A DNA stretch of 6,013 nt, taken from assembly GCA_016190245.1 (NCBI GenBank), contig JACPQY010000014.1, positions 1 through 6,013 on the forward strand, given 5' to 3'. Positions 1 through 3,738 of the stretch are shown one piece after another; within the stretch, counting starts at the first letter, position 1; the number at the start of each line of letters is the position of its first letter. The notes under the pieces are model-generated. The model saw only the letters and a list, made by a program, of their open reading frames with translations, made no database searches and was not told the origin of the DNA. Both the position numbers and the translations under genes were made by a program. The stretch comes from Nitrospirota bacterium. GTDB lineage: Bacteria > JACPQY01.

Positions 1-834
1 GCCCCCACCCCCTCCTCCTCCGCCCGAGCCGGGGCTGCACGAGGGGGTGTCGCACGGGAAGTAGGGATTGCACAGCCATCCGCACAGGTAGGAGAAATGG
101 GTGACGGAGACATCCACGGTTTTGCCGTCTTCATTCACGACGCCGTGTCCGACGTATTCAAACTGACCGGTCTCGTAGCCGAACGTGAAGGCGGGGATAC
201 CGTCGCCGGGGGAGAAACCTTCGATGGCCATCCTCACGGTGACAGGTTTCTTGAACACGAGCCCGCTGGGTTGGAGGTCCACGGCCGTGGCGGTGTACGC
301 ATCCATCGGCATGGGGGTCTGGGCGGTGGAGCGCAAGGGGGTGACACGGATGTCCGCGGGACGGTCGAGGGCGCCGGGCGGGATGTCCACGGCATAGGAC
401 CCTGTGGAATCGGTGGCGGTGCCGCCCTCGAGGCCGACGGTCGTCACTTTGGTGTCGAGGGCCGTCATCACCACGCGGCCCAGCGAGATGCTGAGGAAGG
501 GTTCGGGGTACGCGACGCGCGTGGCCCGGGTGTGGCCTGCCTTGGCGAATGTGAGTTGGGTATAGCCGGGTTGATCGAGGGGGATGGAGAATTCGCCGGT
601 CTCGCCGGTTTCGTAGTCCACGCCCGGCTGGGTGCTGACGGTGATGGTGACATCGGTCAGGGGTTGGAGGCGTTCGTTGACGACCGTGCCGGACGCGAGG
701 CTGGGGGGCGGCTCTTCGAGGATGGAGGGGCGGTGGGGTTTGGAGCAGGCGGGGAACAGAAAGCAGTGAACGGTGAGCAGCAAATAGACAGCAGTAAGCA
801 GTGAGCGGTGAGCAGTGAAGAGTGGACAGTACAC
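1..834 (-). CDS. Putative lipoprotein with carboxypeptidase-regulatory-like and ZU5-like domains (3' end outside window)
   Basis: The minus frame is open from about 834 to base 1, giving 278 codons without a stop; the C-terminus lies off the left edge. From the GTG at 834 the product has an export signal (residues 1-29) ending in LFPAC, a slightly degenerate lipobox with Cys30 as the lipidation site. Residues about 47-122 (SGTVVNERLQPLTDVTITV..., then TGETGEFSIPL) look like a carboxypeptidase-regulatory-like beta-sandwich. Residues about 127-205 (DIPPGALDRPADIRV... and PSGLVFKKPVTVRM) resemble the ZU5-like domain that often follows it in bacterial surface proteins. A Cys-rich stretch (Cys251, 255, 261, 266) and eight glycines end the visible part. 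The function is unknown; an outer-membrane or surface structural role is inferred. The start is uncertain: the frame stays open further upstream, no clear Shine-Dalgarno precedes the GTG, and a TTG at 783 is an alternative. The signal peptide coincides with a heptamer repeat array. Confidence 0.8.
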   Translation of the reverse strand, partial: MYCPLFTAHRSLLTAVYLLLTVHCFLFPACSKPHRPSILEEPPPSLASGTVVNERLQPLTDVTITVSTQPGVDYETGETGEFSIPLDQPGYTQLTFAKAGHTRATRVAYPEPFLSISLGRVVMTALDTKVTTVGLEGGTATDSTGSYAVDIPPGALDRPADIRVTPLRSTAQTPMPMDAYTATAVDLQPSGLVFKKPVTVRMAIEGFSPGDGIPAFTFGYETGQFEYVGHGVVNEDGKTVDVSVTHFSYLCGWLCNPYFPCDTPSCSPGSGGGGGGGG

Positions 835-845
835 GGTGAATGGTG
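762..845. repeat. Family A heptamer array, 12 units (consensus AGCAGTG)
   Basis: Twelve consecutive 7-bp units keep phase over 84 bp on the plus strand, for example AGCAGTG, AACGGTG, AGCAGTA, AGCGGTG, AAGAGTG, CACGGTG and AATGGTG. The array overlaps the 5' end of the lipoprotein gene and encodes most of its signal peptide. Because 21 bp equals three units and seven codons, the protein also repeats every seven residues. The type resembles the short tandemly repeated heptamers (STRR) known in cyanobacteria, but the unit sequence differs. Confidence 0.85.
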
Positions 846-860
846 CTCGGCCCAAGCCCA

Positions 861-878
861 AGTGAGCGGTGAGCGGGA
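861..878. repeat. Detached end of the family A heptamer array
   Basis: After a 15-bp interruption, AGTG followed by the units AGCGGTG and AGCGGGA continues the same heptamer type as the 762-845 array. It lies in the intergenic region upstream of the lipoprotein gene. The interruption suggests either an insertion into, or decay of, a longer array. Confidence 0.6.
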
Positions 879-906
879 AGAAGGAGGGGAGGGGTGGGCG
901 CGGAAC

Positions 907-933
907 TCGTAGGGACCGATTCCTATCGGTCCG
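907..933. repeat. Family B hairpin repeat, intergenic copy
   Basis: A CTCGTAG tag is followed by a perfect hairpin: arm GGACCGAT at 913-920, loop TCCT, arm ATCGGTCC at 925-932. It has the same architecture (8-bp arms, 4-base loop, CGTAG tag) as the copies inside the cytochrome gene at 2510, 3071 and 3110. No T-run follows, so it is not an intrinsic terminator. Its position between divergent genes could place it in a 5' leader, but no regulatory role is shown. Confidence 0.85.
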
Positions 934-1035
934 GGCAGTGGGCGCGTGGGGATTGGTCGCCACGTCCTCCCACCGGGGGAGTGGGCGGACCCGGGGGGGG
1001 ACGAAACTTAAAACGAACCGCGTGGGATGATACGC

Positions 1036-1039
1036 AGGG
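1036..1039 (+). promoter_or_regulatory. Shine-Dalgarno site for the 69-aa membrane ORF
   Basis: AGGG lies six bases upstream of the ATG at 1046, a suitable ribosome-binding spacing. It supports this ATG over the in-frame +1 alternative at 1027, which would read a different frame through the gene. Confidence 0.55.
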
Positions 1040-1045
1040 TACTGG

Positions 1046-1255
1046 ATGGACAAGGAAGACAGGCGGGAGTTTCTCAAGTTCTTCATCCGGCTGGCGGAGA
1101 TCATGTTCGCCGTCATGATTGCAGCCCCGTCGGCCGGCTTTGTGTTGGGCAAGGATGTGACGCGCAGTGGCTTGTTGTGGGGGGCCGCGATCGGTTTGGC
1201 AGGCTCCTTGATTTTCTTGTGTTTCGCGTTCATACTGGCCCGGAGATGGAAATAA
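1046..1255 (+). CDS. Small two-helix membrane protein of unknown function
   Basis: This 69-residue product begins with a charged cytoplasmic-type segment (MDKEDRREFLKFF). Two hydrophobic segments follow, at about residues 12-33 (ends in FAVMIAAPSAGFVLG) and 43-64 (LLWGAAIGLAGSLIFLCFAF), joined by the polar loop GKDVTRSG. It ends in the basic tail ARRWK. The topology predicts an inner-membrane hairpin with both ends in the cytoplasm. I do not recognise a family; it loosely recalls small accessory subunits such as AtpZ/AtpI-type proteins, but no diagnostic motif is present. An AGGG site six bases upstream and the coherent membrane topology support a real gene despite its size. Its stop overlaps the start of the next ORF by 10 bp, suggesting co-translation. 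It runs opposite to both neighbouring large genes. Confidence 0.7.
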   Translation: MDKEDRREFLKFFIRLAEIMFAVMIAAPSAGFVLGKDVTRSGLLWGAAIGLAGSLIFLCFAFILARRWK

Positions 1256-1335
1256 ACGGCTACACAATCGCCATGCTGGCGGGCCTCGTGATGGCCATCA
1301 CGTCGGGGCTCCTCGCCCTGAAGATGGTCCGGTAG
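1246..1335 (+). CDS. Very small single-helix membrane peptide (29 aa)
   Basis: The ATG at 1246 lies inside the last codons of the 69-aa ORF in another frame. It opens a 29-residue ORF: MEINGYTIAML, then a hydrophobic stretch about residues 7-25, ending LALKMVR. The product would be one transmembrane helix with a positive C-terminal end, so probably C-terminus in the cytoplasm. CGGAG lies directly before the ATG with no spacer, which makes an independent ribosome site poor; translation probably depends on coupling to the upstream ORF through the 10-bp overlap. It could partner with the two-helix protein. At this length a chance ORF is possible. It ends 22 bp before the stop of the convergent cytochrome gene, and I see no clear terminator between them. 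Confidence 0.45.
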   Translation: MEINGYTIAMLAGLVMAITSGLLALKMVR

Positions 1336-1357
1336 GTCGGTCTCACTACTTTTCATT

Positions 1358-3736
1358 TCAGCGGTCCCTCCCAAAGAATTTTTCCCTGAAGCCTTCTGCG
1401 CTCGACCCGAGGTAGTGTTTGAGGATGAAGGTCGTGGGCAGACTTGTTTCCAAGATCGCGTGGCGGAGCGCACCGAACGAGGCGGGTGCGATGCCTTGAC
1501 CGTGGCACGTGAGGCAGGCGGCCTTTTCTCGGATGCTTCGGATCTCCTCGAGTGTGAGGGGGCGCGCGTTGGGATGATGGGTGACTTGAAGGGGGGTGCC
1601 GCACTCGTGCTGGAGGGGCTCGCCATCCATGGGCTCGCCTGGGGCGCGAGTACAGGGCCTTCCTGGCCCGTCGGGTCGTAGGAGGGCGTTGAGCGGGAAA
1701 TCGATGGAGGCGGGCAGGCCCGCCCTGGATTTGGCGGGCAGGCCCGGTCGGTCGGCGTAGAGATCCGTTCCGAGGCCGAGGGCGCGGAGGGAACGGTCGG
1801 CACACTCGCGCTGTAATGGCTCGGAGTCCATGGACTCGCCTGGGGCGCGAGTGCAGGGCCCTCCTGGCCCGCACCGCTCGATACCCCGCCTCACCCTCGT
1901 GGCTCGGCCAGCACTCGCAGTACAGGGCCCTCCTGGCCCGTGACAGTAGTCGCACGTGACCCCTTGGCGGCCGACCGTGTGGGGGGAGGAGGGGTTCATG
2001 GAAAAATTCGGCAGTCGGTAGTCGTGAGTCGGGAGGTGCGGGGTGGGAGGTGATGGGGTGTCGTGGATTGCGATCATGAGAGGTTGGCGGTCCAGAAGCC
2101 TGCGGCCGCTGCTGGACGTGACCGTGTAGAGAACTTGGGAGGACGGCACGAAGAGGGCGAGCTTGTCCCGGCGTTTGCCGAAGACGGGGTAGTTGCGCCC
2201 GGTGGGGGCATTCATGGGGGTGAGTGTCCACGCGCCCGGGGAGCGTTGGCCCGTCTGGAGGTCGGGCGCGGACTTGCGCTCGTCGTACTCCATGTGGCAG
2301 CCCAGATAGCACCGCGCGGTCCACTGGGTGTGGCAGGCGACGCATTCGACCTTGTCGAGGTGGGATGTGGTATGGGCGAGAGATGAAGACTGAGGCTCGA
2401 GTGCTGAGTGCTGAATGCTGAATGCTGAGAGCTGAGGAATGGGGAGGGGTTGGTTGTCGAGGCGGCGGTGGAGGATGGGTTGATCGCCCGAGCGAGTGAT
2501 TCTCAGTTCGGACGGATGAGAATCCGTCCCTACATGGCCGGAGGGCGAGGCCGAAGCCACATGACACGCCTCACAGGTGATGGTGGTGTGGTCCTCCATG
2601 AGGATCTTGTCCGGGCCGGAGCGCATGAGTTCCGACTCGGTGTGGCAATCTATGCAGACCATGCCTGCGGTGTAGTGGACATCGGGGGCGACGCTTTCGT
2701 AGGTGCCGCCGTGGAGGGAGACGGCCCGTACGTCGGTGGGCGTGAACAGGCCGTCGGCCGGGAACAGACCCCGGTAGGACGTGGCCTTCCTGCTGCCATT
2801 GTGGCACGTCTCGCACTGGGAGACGGGGATCTTCACGGTCATCTGGTGGCGCGTAGGGCCGGGAGACGTGGCGCTCTGCATGGCGTTGTCCGCGGTCTGC
2901 CGGCGGCCGTCGGTGGCGTACGGGACGTGGCAGGCGGCGCAGCCGGAGGAGCGGAAGTTGCCCTCGGGGGTGGAGGCGGAGCGGTTCTCGCTGCCCAGAT
3001 GGCAGGTGATGCAGGCTTTGCGGATGAGGTCGAAGCCCATTTGGAGGCGGAGGGGGAGTGGTTCGGAGGCGGACGGATCGGAATCCGTCCCTACGCGACG
3101 GACGCGAGGCTCGTAGGGACCGATTCTCATCGGTCCGGATTCGGACGCACCAGAATTCGCCCCTACGAGATCCGAGGGTTTCATGCGTTTGACATCGTCG
3201 AGGGTGAGGCGAGGCAGCTCGATCTCGTCGCCCACGAAGGAGCGGAGGATCACGCGGATCTGGCCGACGGTGGTGGCATGTGGAGAGTGGAGGATGCCTT
3301 CGACGTTCTGGGGGTGGCAGGGGCCGCACGCGAGGGGCGCGAGACGGAGATCGGAGGGGTTGCGGACGATGGGAGGGTGGTGCTTTGCTCGTGAGTCGGG
3401 AGTCGGCAGTCGGGAGTCGGAAGCGCCGAGCAGGATGGGGCGGGAGATGAGGTCGGGGGGAATCTCCGAGTGAGATGAGGGAAGGTGGCAGAACAGACAG
3501 TAGGGGTCATCGTGAGTCGTGATACTCGCCCTTCTCGCGCGGCCGTCCTGGCCGCTTGGGCCTGGGCGAGTACCGCGCCCTCCTTGGCTGGGTCGGGAGT
3601 CGTGAGTCGAGGGGCGGGCATTCAGATTCTCGAGGATGGCGCGGGTGCAGTCGGGTTGGATGTCTTCGATGCCCGCGTGGCAATCGGCGCAGGGCTTTGC
3701 CATGGGGGTCGAGACCATGAGCAGGAGAGGCAGCAC
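1358..3736 (-). CDS. Multihaem c-type cytochrome (11 CXXCH plus 1 CX3CH), laden with in-frame repeats
   Basis: From the GTG at 3736 this is 792 residues with a short hydrophobic leader (MLPLLLMVSTPMA) directly before the first haem site. CXXCH motifs start at Cys16, 80, 137, 242, 266, 308, 361, 388, 465, 595 and 741; Cys476 begins a CX3CH motif (CYLGCH). Several His residues outside the motifs (for example in SLHGG, PDVHYTAGM, EDHTT and SHLDK) are candidate distal haem ligands. Haem would be attached in the periplasm or outside the cell, and the expected role is electron transfer. The segments CETCHNGS...SYRGLF and PDVHYTAGMVCIDCHTESELM resemble, from memory, large multihaem cytochromes of Desulfobacterota and Nitrospirota; I cannot name the subfamily. 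The gene starts two bases after the propeller gene's stop, so coupling is likely. The start is uncertain: GAGGG (3754-3750) is 13 bases from the GTG but seven from a CTG at 3742, and an ATG lies at 3718. About a quarter of the protein is encoded by short repeats, all between haems. Confidence 0.88.
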   Translation of the reverse strand: MLPLLLMVSTPMAKPCADCHAGIEDIQPDCTRAILENLNARPSTHDSRPSQGGRGTRPGPSGQDGRARRASITTHDDPYCLFCHLPSSHSEIPPDLISRPILLGASDSRLPTPDSRAKHHPPIVRNPSDLRLAPLACGPCHPQNVEGILHSPHATTVGQIRVILRSFVGDEIELPRLTLDDVKRMKPSDLVGANSGASESGPMRIGPYEPRVRRVGTDSDPSASEPLPLRLQMGFDLIRKACITCHLGSENRSASTPEGNFRSSGCAACHVPYATDGRRQTADNAMQSATSPGPTRHQMTVKIPVSQCETCHNGSRKATSYRGLFPADGLFTPTDVRAVSLHGGTYESVAPDVHYTAGMVCIDCHTESELMRSGPDKILMEDHTTITCEACHVASASPSGHVGTDSHPSELRITRSGDQPILHRRLDNQPLPIPQLSAFSIQHSALEPQSSSLAHTTSHLDKVECVACHTQWTARCYLGCHMEYDERKSAPDLQTGQRSPGAWTLTPMNAPTGRNYPVFGKRRDKLALFVPSSQVLYTVTSSSGRRLLDRQPLMIAIHDTPSPPTPHLPTHDYRLPNFSMNPSSPHTVGRQGVTCDYCHGPGGPCTASAGRATRVRRGIERCGPGGPCTRAPGESMDSEPLQRECADRSLRALGLGTDLYADRPGLPAKSRAGLPASIDFPLNALLRPDGPGRPCTRAPGEPMDGEPLQHECGTPLQVTHHPNARPLTLEEIRSIREKAACLTCHGQGIAPASFGALRHAILETSLPTTFILKHYLGSSAEGFREKFFGRDR
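1601..1670. repeat. Family C long direct repeat, copy 1
   Basis: This 70-bp segment matches 1802-1871 at about 59 of 70 positions by hand alignment, with no gap. It contains CTCGCCTGGGGCGCGAGT (an inverted pair CTCGC/GCGAG) followed by the hairpin GGGCC-TTCCT-GGCCC. It encodes cytochrome residues about 689-712 (PCTRAPGEPMDGEPLQHEC). Confidence 0.85.
1709..1746. repeat. Paired GGCGGGCAGGCCCG elements
   Basis: GGCGGGCAGGCCCG occurs at 1709-1722 and again at 1733-1746. The first copy extends to a perfect inverted repeat, GGCGGGC/GCCCGCC, with a 2-base centre (1709-1724). Both lie between the two 70-bp family C copies and encode the repeated peptide GLPA at residues 665-676. Confidence 0.75.
1802..1871. 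repeat. Family C long direct repeat, copy 2
   Basis: This is the second copy of the 70-bp unit, exactly 201 bp (67 codons) from copy 1, so both are read in the same frame. It encodes residues about 622-645 (PCTRAPGESMDSEPLQREC). The hairpin core is GGGCC-CTCCT-GGCCC at 1857-1871 or so. Confidence 0.85.
1911..1940. repeat. Family C short copy (hairpin core only)
   Basis: GCACTCG, then a TACAGGGCCCTCCTGGCCCG segment, repeats the terminal part of the 70-bp units. The hairpin is GGGCC (1925-1929), loop CTCCT, GGCCC (1935-1939). It encodes GPGGPCTASAG, immediately after the haem motif CDYCH (residues 595-599). Confidence 0.8.
2013..2061. repeat. Family A heptamer array in the cytochrome (AGTCGGG type)
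   Basis: The in-phase units AGTCGGT, AGTCGTG, AGTCGGG, AGGTGCG, GGGTGGG and AGGTGAT, plus a weaker seventh unit, cover this stretch. They encode about residues 559-575 (SPPTPHLPTHDYRL), between the CX3CH site and the eleventh CXXCH site counted with it. Confidence 0.75.
2389..2437. repeat. Family A heptamer array in the cytochrome (GCTGAAT type)
   Basis: Seven in-phase 7-bp units occur: ACTGAGG, CTCGAGT, GCTGAGT, GCTGAAT twice, GCTGAGA and GCTGAGG. They encode residues about 434-450 (LSAFSIQ HSALEPQ), a peptide with its own seven-residue periodicity, between the haem motifs CEACH and CVACH. Confidence 0.85.
2510..2533. repeat. Family B hairpin repeat in the cytochrome
   Basis: GGACGGAT at 2510-2517, loop GAGA, ATCCGTCC at 2522-2529, then the tag CTAC. 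The arms pair perfectly. It encodes VGTDSHPSE (residues 402-410), ten residues after the haem motif CEACH. Confidence 0.85.
2884..2911. repeat. Possible degenerate family A heptamers
   Basis: CGTTGTC, CGCGGTC, TGCCGGC and GGCCGTC can be read as four degenerate 7-bp units. They encode about DGRRQTADNA (residues 276-285), between the haem motifs CAACH and CETCH. The phase is weaker than in the other arrays. Confidence 0.4.
3071..3095. repeat. Family B hairpin repeat in the cytochrome (first of a triple cluster)
   Basis: GGACGGAT (3071-3078), loop CGGA, ATCCGTCC (3083-3090), tag CTACG. The arms pair perfectly. It encodes VGTDSDPS (residues 215-222), nearly the same peptide as the copy at 2510. 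Confidence 0.85.
3110..3136. repeat. Family B hairpin repeat in the cytochrome, opposite orientation
   Basis: The tag CTCGTAG precedes GGACCGAT (3117-3124), loop TCTC, ATCGGTCC (3129-3136). It is nearly identical to the intergenic copy at 907-933 and has its tag on the opposite side from the copies at 2510 and 3071. It encodes GPMRIGPYE (residues 201-209). Confidence 0.85.
3143..3167. repeat. Degenerate family B element
   Basis: GGACGCAC, then CAGAATTCGCCCCTACG, has the overall layout of a family B element, including the CTACG tag, but the arms pair only partly. It directly follows the 3117-3136 hairpin, making three elements within 97 bp. It encodes LVGANSGAS (residues 190-198). Confidence 0.55.
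3387..3421. repeat. Family A heptamer array in the cytochrome (AGTCGGG type)
   Basis: GCTCGTG, AGTCGGG, AGTCGGC, AGTCGGG and AGTCGGA run in phase. They encode SDSRLPTPDSRA (residues 106-117), between the second and third haem sites. Confidence 0.85.
3523..3571. repeat. Nested inverted repeat (family C type)
   Basis: Outer arms ACTCGCCC (3523-3530) and GGGCGAGT (3564-3571) enclose an inner perfect hairpin GCGGCC-GTCCT-GGCCGC (3539-3555). The inner loop (TCCT) matches the family C hairpins at 1650-1670 and 1925-1939. It encodes residues 56-72 (TRPGPSGQDGRARRASI), just before the second haem site. Confidence 0.75.
3591..3611. repeat. Family A heptamer array in the cytochrome, three units
   Basis: GGTCGGG, AGTCGTG and AGTCGAG are three in-phase units, exactly 21 bp. 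They encode PSTHDSRP (residues 42-49). The array lies 20 bp from the nested inverted repeat, so two repeat families are stacked between haems 1 and 2. Confidence 0.75.
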
Positions 3737-3738
3737 GT

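Larger units (their letters stand above)
835..1045. other. Divergent intergenic region between the lipoprotein gene and the small membrane ORFs
   Basis: This region separates the leftward lipoprotein gene from the rightward small ORF pair, so promoters for both should lie here. It holds the heptamer tail (861-878), a G-rich stretch (875-898), the family B hairpin (907-933), an imperfect GC-rich inverted repeat (CCCAC at 969-973 with GTGGG at 981-985), a run of eight or more G ending at 1000, and the only A/T-rich pocket (about 1002-1016, ACGAAACTTAAAACG). I see no convincing -35/-10 pair and cannot assign a promoter. Confidence 0.5.

Noticed and set aside
97-804. Plus-strand ORF of 235 codons
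   Set aside because: It is antisense to the lipoprotein frame, which has recognisable domains. The plus product is low-complexity Gly/Asp/Arg/His-rich, typical of a GC-rich shadow frame.
875-898. G-rich stretch as a G-quadruplex
   Set aside because: The G runs are GGG, GGGG, GGGG and GGG, with an 8-base first loop. This is possible but weak in such a GC-rich genome, and no functional context is seen.
969-985. GC-rich inverted repeat as a terminator
   Set aside because: The stem is imperfect, no T-run follows on either strand, and it lies between divergent genes where no transcript should end.
1353-2567. Minus-strand ORF of 404 codons overlapping the cytochrome
   Set aside because: It is a +1/-1 shadow of the cytochrome frame, Pro/Arg/His-rich with no haem motif. 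It reads through the repeats and has no fitting start context.
2450-3394. Plus-strand ORF of 314 codons
   Set aside because: It is antisense to the haem-bearing frame, Gly/Ala/Val/Asp-rich without domain features, and open because of GC content and stop-poor repeats.
2013-3611. Possible CRISPR array
   Set aside because: The repeat units are 7 bp tandem or isolated 20-bp hairpins at irregular distances inside a coding frame. There are no regular 25-37 bp repeats with equal spacers.
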